Below, one piece after another: positions 4,745-12,589 of a stretch of DNA of 13,287 nt. The position numbers and the translations under genes were made by a program. Under the pieces are notes generated by a model that saw only the letters and a list, made by a program, of their open reading frames with translations, ran no database searches and was not told the origin of the DNA. Source of the DNA: an uncultured Eubacteriales bacterium (lineage in GTDB: Bacteria; Bacillota; Clostridia; Oscillospirales; Acutalibacteraceae). The DNA lies in the NCBI GenBank assembly GCA_934486455.1, contig CAKSPR010000047.1, forward strand, positions 1 to 13,287, written 5' to 3'. Positions within the stretch are counted from its first letter, which is position 1. Each line of letters starts with the position of its first letter.

Positions 4745-6775
4745 TTATTTTATAAGCACGCCGGAGTTGTCGCCGGTGTAAGCGTCTCCCTGATAGAAGA
4801 AATAGGCGTCGAAAATGTCTCTTGTGACCTGGGCTATGTTGGAGCCGTATCCTCCCTTTTCAACAACCGTTACCACCGCTATTTCGGGATTGTCGTATGG
4901 GGCAAAGGCGATGAAAACACCGTTGTTATATTCCCTGTCGTTGTCCTCGACCGTAGCCGTGCCGGTCTTTCCTCCGACCTTTATGGGATAGTTTGCAAAG
5001 GCGGTGGCAGCGGTACCTCTTGCGTCGGTCGTAACCGACAGCATGCCCTGCTTTACAACATCTATATAGCTTTGGTCGATTCCGACCGTGTCCAGCACCT
5101 CGGGCTCGATCTCCTTTACCACCGAGTTCATATTATAGTTGCATATTTCCTTTATAAGGCGGGCGCGGTATCTCGTTCCGCCGTTTGCAAGGGTGGCGCA
5201 GTATGCGGCAAGCTGGAGAGGTGTAAATCCGTTGTCCGACTGACCTATTGCCGCCTGGAGGGTGTCTCCTGCATTCCATATGGTTCCTATGGAATCACGG
5301 TATTCCTTACCCGCCAAAATTCCCGCTGCCTCGTCAAGCTCAATGCCGGTTTTAACGCCCAGTCCGAATTTTTTGCAAAACTCATTGAGCTTTTCAATGC
5401 CTATTCTTCGGCCGGTCTCGTAGAAGAAATAGTTGCAGGACACCTTTATGGCGGTCGTTACATTAATGTCGCCGTCATAGTGCAGACACGTAGGCTGATA
5501 GTCGCGGTAGTAGGTGTATCGCTGAGAACAGAAAATCGTTTCGTCGGGGGTTATGGCTCCGGTTTGAAGCCCTATCGAAGCGGTGGCGGGCTTGAAGGTG
5601 GAGCCGGGAGCATAAACTCCGCTGAAAGCGCGGTTAAACAGGGGATTGCGCTTGTCCGACAAGAGAGAATTATAATCGTTATTGTATGTGTCGATAGAAT
5701 AGGAAGGATATGTTGCGGCGGCAAGGGTCTCCCCCGTGTTGACCTTTAAGGCCACCACCGCCCCCGCATTGGCATACATTCCGTCCTTTGTTCCCTGCAG
5801 TGTGCTTATCATATCGGCAAGAGACTGCTGCGCCGTTTCCTGAAGCTTTTTGTCGATGGTCAGCACCACCGAATTTCCTGCCGAAGGCTCGGTCGAAACG
5901 CTGCTCGATATTATTTTCCCCGAGGAATCCCTTACCGTTTTGGTATAGCCCGAATGACCCCTCAGCTCGTCCTCGCAGGCCTTTTCGATGCCCGACTTTC
6001 CGATGTAGTCGTCGAAGGAATAGCCCTTATCCTTTAGATCTGCCCATTCCTCGGCATAGATAAGTCCCATGTTCCCCAGAATGTGCGGCGCAAGGGTGGC
6101 GGAGGTGTATTCTCTGGTGCTGTCAACCTCGGTGTCCACTCCCGAAAGATAGGAATAGGATTCCTTGAGCTTTGTGACCGTTTCGATTGACACATCCTCG
6201 GCGAAGGTATAGGGGTAGGCGTCGGAATAATCGGCAACGATCATTGTCAGCCTTATTCCCATAATCATTCGCTTGACCGAGTCGTCGTATTCCGACAGGT
6301 TGAATTTTTCGACCATCGCGTCCCAGCAGTTCCGGGCGGTGGCATAATGGGCAAGGCCGAGCTCGGAGCGCATTGTAGCCGACGAAATACTGCGGTTTTC
6401 TTCAAACTCGTAGGGTGCCTCCTTGGTCAGGGGGCATTTATCCTTCCAGCTTTCACCCATAGAATTCAAAAGTCCGGTCAGGGTGAGTATGGTGGAATTA
6501 AGATCGGCGTCCTTTAAATAGAGGCGGTTGAGGATAATGTTGTAGCAGTCCTTATTCCGCACAAGGGGGCGGCCGTAACGGTCGTATATTTCCCCTCTCG
6601 CGGCACCGATGGAGGTATATGTCGCAACAGTGGCAATAGACTGCTCCTCATATTTGTTTTTGTTAAAAAGCTGCCAATCAACAAGGCGGGCGGAATACAA
6701 AAGAAGTATGGCCGCCATAATTCCGCTTACAATGACCATACGGCGATTATAGTTGTCCTTTTTCGGTTTTCTCAC
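4745..6775 (-). CDS. mrdA: Penicillin-binding protein 2, elongasome transpeptidase (PBP2/MrdA)
   Basis: This class B penicillin-binding protein cross-links peptidoglycan during cell elongation. The 676 residues comprise a short cytosolic N-terminus, one transmembrane anchor (about 13-30), and a dimerisation/pedestal domain starting with ARGEIYDRYGRPL (59-71). The pedestal also contains LAPHILGNMGLI and YIGKSGIEKACEDELRG. The transpeptidase domain has the SxxK nucleophile S392-T-F-K395 (APGSTFKPATA), SxN as S446-C-N448, and K603-T-G605 (GGKTGTA). A long insertion in the pedestal (about 85-215) is typical of clostridial PBP2. The start is the GTG at 6775, 7 nt after AGGAGG. It is the last gene of the mre operon and lies 116 nt after mreD. 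No rodA is present in the window. Confidence 0.93.
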   Translation of the reverse strand: MRKPKKDNYNRRMVIVSGIMAAILLLYSARLVDWQLFNKNKYEEQSIATVATYTSIGAARGEIYDRYGRPLVRNKDCYNIILNRLYLKDADLNSTILTLTGLLNSMGESWKDKCPLTKEAPYEFEENRSISSATMRSELGLAHYATARNCWDAMVEKFNLSEYDDSVKRMIMGIRLTMIVADYSDAYPYTFAEDVSIETVTKLKESYSYLSGVDTEVDSTREYTSATLAPHILGNMGLIYAEEWADLKDKGYSFDDYIGKSGIEKACEDELRGHSGYTKTVRDSSGKIISSSVSTEPSAGNSVVLTIDKKLQETAQQSLADMISTLQGTKDGMYANAGAVVALKVNTGETLAAATYPSYSIDTYNNDYNSLLSDKRNPLFNRAFSGVYAPGSTFKPATASIGLQTGAITPDETIFCSQRYTYYRDYQPTCLHYDGDINVTTAIKVSCNYFFYETGRRIGIEKLNEFCKKFGLGVKTGIELDEAAGILAGKEYRDSIGTIWNAGDTLQAAIGQSDNGFTPLQLAAYCATLANGGTRYRARLIKEICNYNMNSVVKEIEPEVLDTVGIDQSYIDVVKQGMLSVTTDARGTAATAFANYPIKVGGKTGTATVEDNDREYNNGVFIAFAPYDNPEIAVVTVVEKGGYGSNIAQVTRDIFDAYFFYQGDAYTGDNSGVLIK

Positions 6776-6891
6776 GTTTCCGCCTCCTTTCGATAAAAAT
6801 GCAGGTATATTTCAGATTTTTTAAAAACAATTGTCGCATCATAACATTCTGTAAATTCCGCCGACCACACCGCAAAAAACGGCTTGTGTGA

Positions 6892-7416
6892 TTAAATCCC
6901 CTTTGAAAGCTTTTTACAAAGGAAATACCACGGTACAAAAAAAGCAAGTGAATAAAAAATTCCGGGTATGCTTTGACTCATGAAATATGCTCTTCCGTAA
7001 TCGGAAAAGCCGCCCTTAAAGGCAATTAAACACACCCCGTAGTAAACAAAAAGACAGGCAAGACAACAAAGCAGCGCCGCAGGAAAGTTGCGCGAAAAAA
7101 GAAGCCGCGCCAAAAGTCCGCAAACGCATCCAAGCACCAGAAGCAGCATTGCGTTAACGGGAAATCCCGATACCGAATACATATCAAGCAGTATTCCGGC
7201 AAAAAGCCCGTAAAATCCTCCCGCCTTTTCGCCGAAGAAAAAGGCCACGGCCGCCGTCAGCGCCACAAGCATGTTGGGGGTTATCCCGTTCACGGCAATG
7301 GGGGCGTTCGGAACACTTTGGATGAAAAACAGCACAAGGCCGACAGCACCGAGCAGCACCATCCGCCTTATAAATGCGTTATTCTTCTTTTTCTGAGGCT
7401 TCATTTCTATGCTCAT
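6892..7416 (-). CDS. mreD: Rod shape-determining protein MreD
   Basis: The 174-residue protein is very hydrophobic, with about six predicted membrane spans (roughly 18-35, 45-61, 66-82, 87-105, 110-133 and 145-165). It has a basic N-terminal cytosolic tail (MKPQKKK). The GxxxGLFAGILLDMYS pattern (67-81) is the best-conserved MreD feature. MreD is a membrane scaffold linking MreC to the elongation synthases. The ATG start overlaps the mreC TGA stop by four bases (ATGA), a classic translationally coupled junction. It is followed by a 116-nt spacer with a weak hairpin before mrdA. The assignment rests on gene order as much as on the poorly conserved sequence. Confidence 0.92.
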   Translation of the reverse strand: MSIEMKPQKKKNNAFIRRMVLLGAVGLVLFFIQSVPNAPIAVNGITPNMLVALTAAVAFFFGEKAGGFYGLFAGILLDMYSVSGFPVNAMLLLVLGCVCGLLARLLFSRNFPAALLCCLACLFVYYGVCLIAFKGGFSDYGRAYFMSQSIPGIFYSLAFFVPWYFLCKKLSKGI

Positions 7417-8267
7417 TTTTGTTCGGAAATACCTTGTCCTTCAAATTCGGTTATTATCATAACTTGGGTAACGGCCGAAAGGGTAACGGCCGGTTTAACG
7501 GTTGCATAAAGGGATACCCCACCGGTTTCGGTTCCTACCTCCTCCACCGTTCCGACCATCAGTCCTTCGGGAAAAATTCCGCCGGTGCCCGATGTTATTA
7601 TATAGTCTCCCGACGCGACGGTGGAATTGCGGCTAAGGTAAGAAAGCCTTGTTTTGCCCTGCTTCGAAAGGTCGGCGTCCCCGCCTACAATCCCCGGCTC
7701 GGCAGTACGGCTGTCGGTCACGCCCACATTAAAATCGGGGCAGATAAGGGTCTTTACCACCGAGTAGGTGGGATAAACCTCGCAAATGCTTCCCACGAGG
7801 CCGTCGGCGGTGATGACGGGATCGTTGACCGCCACATCTCTCAGCGACCCTGAATTTATAACGAATGTTCCCTCGGAATTTATGTTTTCGGAAGCCACAA
7901 CGGTCGAGCTTTCAAATTTGAAGTCCTTGTTTTTTTCTTTAAGCTCCAAAAAGCTTTTGTAAAACTCGTTTTCGTTTTTATATTTGTCCAGATCGACCAC
8001 ATTGTCTCTCAGCCCGCGGATTTCTTCTCTTAGCGCGTTGTTTTCCTGCTCGAGCCTGCCGGCACGGTCAAAGGAGGTGAAGAAATCGTTTATCCCTTCG
8101 GAAACGGCGCTGAAGCCTCTCTGAACGGGAGTGACAAGGGCGCCGAAAAAAGATGACTGGGGAGAAATCGTTTTGCCTATTCCGTAGGAAACCCCCAAAA
8201 GCACAAAAAGCACCGCAAATATGATAACAAATATTTTAAAGCTTTTGCTTTTTAAAAAGAGTCTCAT
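7413..8267 (-). CDS. mreC: Rod shape-determining protein MreC
   Basis: This 284-residue bitopic protein has a cytosolic basic start (MRLFLKSKSFK), a single transmembrane helix (about 11-30), an extracytoplasmic coiled coil (about 70-115, RLEQENNALREEIRGLRDNVVDL...), and the MreC beta-barrel domain (about 120-275). The barrel includes VINSGSLRDVAVNDPVITADGLVGS and SGTGGIFPEGLMVGTV. MreC bridges MreB filaments and PBP2. I chose the ATG at 8267 because AAGGA lies 8 nt upstream. Earlier in-frame starts would add a polar 13-residue extension before the membrane helix with no ribosome binding site. It is separated from mreB by 111 nt containing a perfect 6-bp hairpin (8341-8360), and overlaps mreD by 4 nt. 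Confidence 0.95.
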   Translation of the reverse strand: MRLFLKSKSFKIFVIIFAVLFVLLGVSYGIGKTISPQSSFFGALVTPVQRGFSAVSEGINDFFTSFDRAGRLEQENNALREEIRGLRDNVVDLDKYKNENEFYKSFLELKEKNKDFKFESSTVVASENINSEGTFVINSGSLRDVAVNDPVITADGLVGSICEVYPTYSVVKTLICPDFNVGVTDSRTAEPGIVGGDADLSKQGKTRLSYLSRNSTVASGDYIITSGTGGIFPEGLMVGTVEEVGTETGGVSLYATVKPAVTLSAVTQVMIITEFEGQGISEQK

Positions 8268-8340
8268 CTCATCATTCCTTGTTGTTACACTTGGCGCCGC
8301 GCTCACGGCACGGCACAGAAAAAATCTTCACACATCAACC

Positions 8341-8360
8341 ACGGTATAAAAATGTACCGT
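8341..8360 (-). other. Small hairpin in the mreB-mreC spacer
   Basis: ACGGTA (8341-8346) is complementary to TACCGT (8355-8360) around an 8-nt loop. No T-run follows on the minus strand, so it is not a terminator. It could protect the mreB 3' end or tune expression between mreB and mreC. Confidence 0.35.
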
Positions 8361-8378
8361 AAATGTTATGCCGATAAA

Positions 8379-9395
8379 TCAACCGCCGTATTTACGGCGA
8401 CGGTCGAAGAAGCTTTCGTCGATCCCCATTTCGATTTGTTTGAGGGTTCCTTCAACCACGCAATCAAGCGGATTGTCGGCGACCTCGACGGGGATGCCGG
8501 TAACATCGGCTATGACCCTGTCAAGCCCCCTTAAAAGGGCGCCGCCGCCTGTCAGCACGATTCCTCTCGAAACGATGTCTCCCGCAAGCTCGGGAGGGGT
8601 TTTTTCAAGGGTGGTACGCACGGCGTCGAGTATTACCGAGACGGTATCGGCCAAGGCATCTCTCACCTCTCCGGGGGTGATGACGACATTTTTCGGAAGC
8701 CCGTCCATAAGGTTGCGGCCTCTGACCTCCATGGGCTGTTCGCCGTCGAAAATCGTGGCCGAGCCGATGTTTATTTTGATTTGTTCGGCGGTCCTCTCGC
8801 CTATTAAAACATTATGTTTTTTTCTGATATAGGTTATTATGGCGTCGTCCATATTGTCTCCGGCCGTTCTGACCGACTGAGATGTAACGATGTCTCCGAG
8901 GGATATGACCGCCACCTCGGAAGTTCCTCCGCCGATGTCGACCACCATGCTGCCCACCGGCTCGTACACCGGAAGCCCCGCTCCGAGAGCTGCGGCCATA
9001 GGCTCTTCGATAAGGTCAACATCCTTTGCTCCTGCCTGCACAGCAGCATCGTGAACGGCGCGTACCTCAACCTCGGTAACGCCCGAGGGAATACATACGA
9101 CCACCTTGGCGCGAGAGATAACCGTTCCCTTAACGGCATCGCGTATGAATCTTTTAAGCATAGCAGCGGTTACGTCAAAGTCGGCAATAACGCCGTCCTT
9201 AAGAGGGCGCACTGCCGCAATGCTGCCGGGGGTACGGCCTATCATTTCCTTGGCCTCTCTGCCAACCGCCCGCACGGCGTCGTTTCTCACGTCCACCGCC
9301 ACAACCGACGGTTCGCGCATAACAATACCCTTACCTTTAATGCAAACAAGGGTATTGGCTGTTCCGAGATCTATTCCGATTTCTCTTGTAAACAT
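8379..9395 (-). CDS. mreB: Rod shape-determining protein MreB (actin homologue)
   Basis: The 338-residue length is standard. The actin-fold nucleotide site is complete: phosphate-1 loop IDLGTANT (8-15), connect region IPSGVTEVEVRAV (102-114), IEEPMAAALGAGLP (129-142), phosphate-2 loop VDIGGGTSEVAVI (152-164), and adenosine motif LTGGGALLRGLD (281-292). MreB forms membrane-associated filaments that guide lateral wall synthesis. The ATG at 9395 is preceded by GGGGAG with 7 nt spacing. An in-frame TTG at 9410 overlaps that site and is rejected. It is the first gene of mreB-mreC-mreD-mrdA. The predicted promoter is at 9534-9562, giving a leader of about 130 nt with a long inverted repeat. The single mreB in the window lacks a neighbouring radC or min gene. 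Confidence 0.97.
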   Translation of the reverse strand: MFTREIGIDLGTANTLVCIKGKGIVMREPSVVAVDVRNDAVRAVGREAKEMIGRTPGSIAAVRPLKDGVIADFDVTAAMLKRFIRDAVKGTVISRAKVVVCIPSGVTEVEVRAVHDAAVQAGAKDVDLIEEPMAAALGAGLPVYEPVGSMVVDIGGGTSEVAVISLGDIVTSQSVRTAGDNMDDAIITYIRKKHNVLIGERTAEQIKINIGSATIFDGEQPMEVRGRNLMDGLPKNVVITPGEVRDALADTVSVILDAVRTTLEKTPPELAGDIVSRGIVLTGGGALLRGLDRVIADVTGIPVEVADNPLDCVVEGTLKQIEMGIDESFFDRRRKYGG

Positions 9396-9421
9396 TGGTT
9401 TGCTCCCCAATACATAATTTA

Positions 9422-9530
9422 TGTGTCGTCGCCCGATGTGTTTTTCGCTGTTTTTCTTAAAACCGCATCTTCCCCTGTCGGCAAAAAACTCAACGCAAAG
9501 GCAATCGGGCGAGAATTTTTTTCAGACACA
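9422..9530 (-). promoter_or_regulatory. Long inverted repeat in the mreB leader
   Basis: Two nested complementary segments enclose about 70 nt. TGTGTC (9422-9427) matches GACACA (9525-9530), and CGCCCGAT (9430-9437) matches ATCGGGCG (9504-9511). The predicted transcript starts near 9527, so the 8-bp GC-rich helix is fully inside the mRNA and the outer helix is at its extreme 5' end. The distal left arm ends about 12 nt before the GGGGAG ribosome binding site, so folding could affect access to it. Confidence 0.5.
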
Positions 9531-9533
9531 TTC

Positions 9534-9562
9534 ATTATAACGCATTAAAGGGTTTTATACAA
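9534..9562 (-). promoter_or_regulatory. Predicted promoter of the mreBCD-mrdA operon
   Basis: On the minus strand, TTGTAT (9562-9557) and a perfect TATAAT (9539-9534) are 17 nt apart. The -35 box matches consensus at 4 of 6 positions. The predicted start is near 9527. T-rich sequence lies upstream (about 9563-9600). Confidence 0.6.
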
Positions 9563-9595
9563 TGGTTTTTTAGAGTTTTTTTATTTTTGTGACCG

Positions 9596-9614
9596 AGAAA
9601 AATGTTTTTACATT
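9596..9614 (-). terminator. Weak terminator candidate after tspO
   Basis: AATGT/ACATT (9601-9605 with 9610-9614) forms a 5-bp stem. On the minus strand it is followed by a short T-run (TTTTTC). The hairpin is A/T-rich and short, so some read-through into the mre operon is likely. Confidence 0.3.
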
Positions 9615-9626
9615 CGAGGCTTAAAT

Positions 9627-10112
9627 CTATCTGTTCAAAAGATAAATAAAAAGATTGAGATAACCCGCAAATGTCAGCCATATAAGATACGGAAGCTGTA
9701 AGTTTCCCGAGGGTCGGTCGATTTTTTTATAAAAGACAATTGTCAAAAGCACAAGAGCCCACAGTACCGCAAGCCACAAAAACGAAAAAAGATACGCCCT
9801 TGCGTTAAAGAAAAATATGCTCCAGAAAAAGTTGAATATAAGACTTACCGCAAAGGTCTCAAGTCCCCTTTTTGCCGCGGCAGGGTTAAGACTCCTTCTC
9901 TGATAAACACGGGCGGCCGATATGCCCATAAGAATATAAAGAACCGTCCACACTATGGGAAAAACCGCAGCGGGCGGAGAAAGCAGGGGCTTTTTTATGC
10001 CGTCGAAAAGCGACATGTTTTTTGATGTAAAAAGTGCCGAAAGACCTCCCGCCGAGAGAGCCGCGGCGCAAAAAAACAGATACGGCTTTATTCCGGTTTT
10101 TATTATCTTCAT
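9627..10112 (-). CDS. tspO: TspO/MBR family membrane protein
   Basis: This 161-residue protein has five predicted membrane helices, as expected for TspO (translocator protein / tryptophan-rich sensory protein). Motifs present are KKPLLSPPAAVFPIVWTVLYILMG (40-63; the family pattern is KPxWxPPxxVFPxVWTxLYxxMG), NFFWSIFFFNARAYLFSF (94-111), and LPYLIWLTFAGYLNLFIYLLN (140-160). The usual tryptophan after KP is Leu43. TspO proteins bind porphyrins or other hydrophobic ligands; the role in anaerobic Firmicutes is unclear. The ATG at 10112 follows GGGAGG by about 7 nt. Longer in-frame starts add about 54 polar residues with no ribosome binding site and would run into the argD terminator. No convincing promoter was found between 10113 and 10182. 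The neighbours are unrelated in function. Confidence 0.9.
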   Translation of the reverse strand: MKIIKTGIKPYLFFCAAALSAGGLSALFTSKNMSLFDGIKKPLLSPPAAVFPIVWTVLYILMGISAARVYQRRSLNPAAAKRGLETFAVSLIFNFFWSIFFFNARAYLFSFLWLAVLWALVLLTIVFYKKIDRPSGNLQLPYLIWLTFAGYLNLFIYLLNR

Positions 10113-10182
10113 CTTATCACCTCCCGGATATTTTATGCTTTTCAAGGTCGAATAATTCTGCATATCAAAAATCACGGCACAC

Positions 10183-10229
10183 AAAAACCGCCCCTTAAAG
10201 ATGCATTTTCGCATCCGTAAAGAGCGGTT
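10183..10229 (-). terminator. Terminator of the arg operon downstream of argD
   Basis: On the minus strand AACCGC (10229-10224) pairs with GCGGTT (10191-10186). An inner GATGC/GCATC stem (10211-10215 with 10200-10204) closes the apical loop. The 3' arm runs into TTTTTG. It lies about 73 nt beyond the argD stop and upstream of tspO. Confidence 0.7.
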
Positions 10230-10301
10230 AATGAATTGAATTTTTTTGTTATCGGTTAAATGTATTTTAAACATTCAAAAAGCCTTTATCCCTTTGCTTT
10301 T

Positions 10302-11468
10302 TCAGCAAAAACAGGCGTTTTTGATTATTTCGAGAGCCTCTTTAAGGGTTGGAACGGGAATGTTAAGGGCGGGAAGCAGTCGCACCTTGTCCTTGGCGGT
10401 AAGGCAAAGCACTCCCCTTTCCATACATTCTCTGACCACATCGGCGGCGGGCTTTTCTGTCTTAATGCCAATCATAAGTCCCATTCCGCAAACCGATTTG
10501 ATACCCTTGGCACCCGAAAGGGTGTCGAAAATAATTTTGCTTTTTTCCTTGACCGAGCGAAGAAGCTCATCGTCTATTCTCGACACAATGTTGACCGCTC
10601 CGGCACAGCAAACGGGATTTCCGCCGTATGTCGAGCCGTGATCTCCGAAGGAAAACACACTTTCGAGCTTTTCGGCAAAAAGCGTTGCGCCGATGGGAAG
10701 GCCTCCGCCCAGACCTTTTGCGGTGGTAACGATGTCGGGAGAAATTCCGAAGTTCATATAGGCAAAATATTCCCCCGTTCGGCCGTTGCCGGTTTGCACC
10801 TCGTCAACAATGAGAAGCACATCCTTTTGCTCGGTAAGCCTTCTGACCGCCTTTACATACTGCCCGTCAAGTACCACAACGCCCCCTTCGCCCTGGATAC
10901 ATTCGATCATCACGGCGGCGACATTTTGGTTTTCGAGAGCCTTTTCAAGCTCGGCCTCGTCTCCCGCCGTCACATACTCAAAGCCGGGTGTAAGGGGTCC
11001 GAAAAGCTCGTGATAATGCTCCTGACCGGTGGCGGCAAGGGTGGTTATTGTTCTTCCGTGGAAGCTGTTTTTAAGGGTTATAATTATCGGGTCTTTAATG
11101 CCTTTTTTGTCGCTTGCATATTTTCTCGCCGCTTTTATGGCACATTCGTTGCTTTCGGCACCCGAGTTTGAAAAGAAGACCTTTGACATTCCGCTTTTTT
11201 CGCAAAGCAGCCCTGCAAGCTCAACACACGGCTCGGTATAATAAAGGTTGGACATGTGCTGTACCATCGAAAGCTGTTCGTTAACGGCATCCTTCCATTC
11301 GTCGTCAGATATTCCGAAGGCGGTCACGCCTATTCCCGAGCCCATATCGATGTATCTTTTGCCCTCCCGGTCGAAAACCACCGAGCCCTTTCCGTTTAAA
11401 ATGTCCACGGGGAAGCGGTTATATGTTCCGATTATGTAGTTTTTATCCTTTTTTTCAAGCTCTGTCAT
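10302..11468 (-). CDS. argD: Acetylornithine aminotransferase (ArgD)
   Basis: This class-III PLP aminotransferase converts N-acetylglutamate-5-semialdehyde and glutamate to N-acetylornithine and 2-oxoglutarate, in the cytosol. The 388-residue length is typical. Motifs include FSNSGAESNECAIKAARKY (99-117, phosphate binding), NSFHGRTITTLAATGQ (134-149), IQGEGGV (191-197), VDEVQTGNGRTG (221-232, with D222 contacting the PLP ring nitrogen), and the Schiff-base lysine K251 in TTAKGLGGGLPIG. HGSTYGGNPVCCAGA follows. GGGAG lies about 9 nt before the ATG. It is third in the visible argJ-argB-argD series, with a 137-nt spacer from argB that contains an 11-bp hairpin, and is followed by a terminator. 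Other class-III transaminases (ornithine, succinylornithine) are conceivable, but the arg neighbours decide the call. Confidence 0.94.
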   Translation of the reverse strand: MTELEKKDKNYIIGTYNRFPVDILNGKGSVVFDREGKRYIDMGSGIGVTAFGISDDEWKDAVNEQLSMVQHMSNLYYTEPCVELAGLLCEKSGMSKVFFSNSGAESNECAIKAARKYASDKKGIKDPIIITLKNSFHGRTITTLAATGQEHYHELFGPLTPGFEYVTAGDEAELEKALENQNVAAVMIECIQGEGGVVVLDGQYVKAVRRLTEQKDVLLIVDEVQTGNGRTGEYFAYMNFGISPDIVTTAKGLGGGLPIGATLFAEKLESVFSFGDHGSTYGGNPVCCAGAVNIVSRIDDELLRSVKEKSKIIFDTLSGAKGIKSVCGMGLMIGIKTEKPAADVVRECMERGVLCLTAKDKVRLLPALNIPVPTLKEALEIIKNACFC

Positions 11469-11534
11469 TTTTCTTATCTCCCGTTATTTTTTCGCTTGGC
11501 TGCACCTATCGGCCGTGTTGCAAATTTATAAAGA

Positions 11535-11561
11535 CAGATACACCGCGAAACGGTACATCTG
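11535..11561 (-). other. 11-bp hairpin in the argB-argD spacer
   Basis: CAGATACACCG (11535-11545) pairs with CGGTACATCTG (11551-11561) over a 5-nt loop. In the minus-strand RNA this gives 9 Watson-Crick and 2 G-U pairs with a UUUCG loop. The T-run after it is weak. A second small stem, ACGCC/GGCGT, lies at 11583-11599. Partial termination or an RNA-processing/stability stem are both plausible. Confidence 0.5.
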
Positions 11562-11605
11562 CTTTGCGGCGGCTCGACGCACACGCCGCTTAAAGGCGTT
11601 TCGGC

Positions 11606-12493
11606 TCAGCTCCGACTTGCTCCCTTTCGGGTTTTCATAACCATGGTACCGGCGCCCTCGTCGGTGAGAATTTCCATAAGAATGGAATGGGGCACCCGCC
11701 CGTCCATAATGACCACATTTTCCACGCCCTTATCCAGCGCCTCGATGCAGCAATCGACCTTGGGCACCATTCCTCCCGAAACAACGCCCTCGTTTTTAAG
11801 AGCCTGCGCCTCGCTTTCGGTCACATCGGGAATAAGGGTTGACGGATCGTCCTTATCCCGCAAAATTCCCGCAATATCGGTCATCATAATAAGCCTTTCG
11901 GCCTTTAAAGCCCCCGCAATATAGGCGGCGGCGGTATCTCCGTTAATGTTGTAATTGTTGCCCTGCCTGTCGCAGCCCACGGTTGAAACAACGGGGATAT
12001 ATCCCTTTTCAAGAAGGTCGGTTATGGGGGTTATGTTTACACCCGTTATCTTTCCCACAAAGCCCAGGCGGCTGTCCTTCTTTTCGGCCTCGATAAGCCT
12101 TCCGTCCATTCCCGAAATGCCCATGGCTCTTCCACCCTTCATCTCGATGAGATTGACAAGGGTCTTATTGACCTTTCCGGCCAGCACCATTTGGACAATA
12201 TCGGCGGTTTCCTTGTCGGTCACCCTCAGTCCGTCGACAAACTCCGGCTTTTTGCCGAGCTTTTTCATAAGGTCGCTTATCTCGGGACCGCCTCCGTGCA
12301 CCAGCACGATCTTGACCCCGATAAGCCACAGCAGAACAATGTCCTCCATGACCTGCTGCTTTAACTGCTCGTTTATCATGGCGTTTCCGCCGTATTTGAC
12401 CACGACTATCTTGCCGTTATAACGCTTTATGTATGGAAGCGCCTGGGTAAGCACCTCGGCCCTCTGGGCGTTTGAAAAATCTGAAAATTCCAT
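11606..12493 (-). CDS. argB: Acetylglutamate kinase (ArgB), arginine-sensitive type
   Basis: ArgB phosphorylates N-acetylglutamate, the second step of arginine synthesis. The protein has 295 residues with the amino-acid kinase fold. It shows VVKYGGNAM (31-39, catalytic Lys33), LVHGGGPEIS (64-73), DGLRVTDKETADIVQMVLAGKVNK (87-110), NINGDTAAAYIAGAL (182-196, Asp186), MTDIAGIL (204-211) and SGGMVPKVDCCIEAL (239-253, Lys245). The N-terminal extension (residues 1-26, with EVLTQALPYIKRYNGK) is the helix that builds hexamers in arginine-inhibited enzymes. The Escherichia coli-type insensitive enzyme lacks it, so feedback inhibition by arginine is inferred. GAGAGG lies 9 nt before the ATG. It is 96 nt from argJ, and that spacer holds a bulged 7-bp hairpin (12533-12560). 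Confidence 0.96.
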   Translation of the reverse strand: MEFSDFSNAQRAEVLTQALPYIKRYNGKIVVVKYGGNAMINEQLKQQVMEDIVLLWLIGVKIVLVHGGGPEISDLMKKLGKKPEFVDGLRVTDKETADIVQMVLAGKVNKTLVNLIEMKGGRAMGISGMDGRLIEAEKKDSRLGFVGKITGVNITPITDLLEKGYIPVVSTVGCDRQGNNYNINGDTAAAYIAGALKAERLIMMTDIAGILRDKDDPSTLIPDVTESEAQALKNEGVVSGGMVPKVDCCIEALDKGVENVVIMDGRVPHSILMEILTDEGAGTMVMKTRKGASRS

Positions 12494-12532
12494 ATCCTTT
12501 AACCTCTCAAAAATTATACGGTCGGTTGTGCG

Positions 12533-12560
12533 CAGGGCCGCGGTAGGGTCCTTCGGCCTG
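12533..12560 (-). other. Hairpin in the argJ-argB spacer
   Basis: CAGGGCCG (12533-12540) pairs with CGGCCTG (12554-12560) with a single bulged G. The 13-nt loop can form a further AGG/CCT contact. There is no T-run in the minus-strand direction. It is likely an intercistronic stability or processing stem. Confidence 0.4.
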
Positions 12561-12589
12561 TAAGGCGTTTTAATTCCGCTGGTCTTTTT

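Noticed and set aside
5072..5749. Long plus-strand open frames opposite mrdA, mreB and argD
   Set aside because: They are antisense shadows of strongly conserved genes, caused by codon bias; they have no ribosome binding sites or recognisable motifs.
6776..6891. Internal promoter for mrdA in the mreD-mrdA spacer
   Set aside because: Candidate boxes (TTGTTT/TATACC with 15-nt spacing; TATGAT without a -35) are too weak to call, so mrdA is taken as part of the mreB transcript.
10113..10182. Promoter for tspO (TAAAAT near 10130)
   Set aside because: The -10-like box is so close that transcription would start within the ribosome binding site, and no -35 matches at 16-18 nt.
10113..10274. 54-residue N-terminal extension of TspO
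   Set aside because: It has no ribosome binding site, a composition unlike TspO and would overlap the argD terminator; a good GGGAGG site precedes the ATG at 10112.
12513..12518. TATAAT on the minus strand just upstream of argB as an internal promoter
   Set aside because: No -35-like hexamer at 16-18 nt (the sequence there is GC-rich, GCGGCC-like) and no extended -10 TG; probably chance in the A/T-rich ribosome-binding region.
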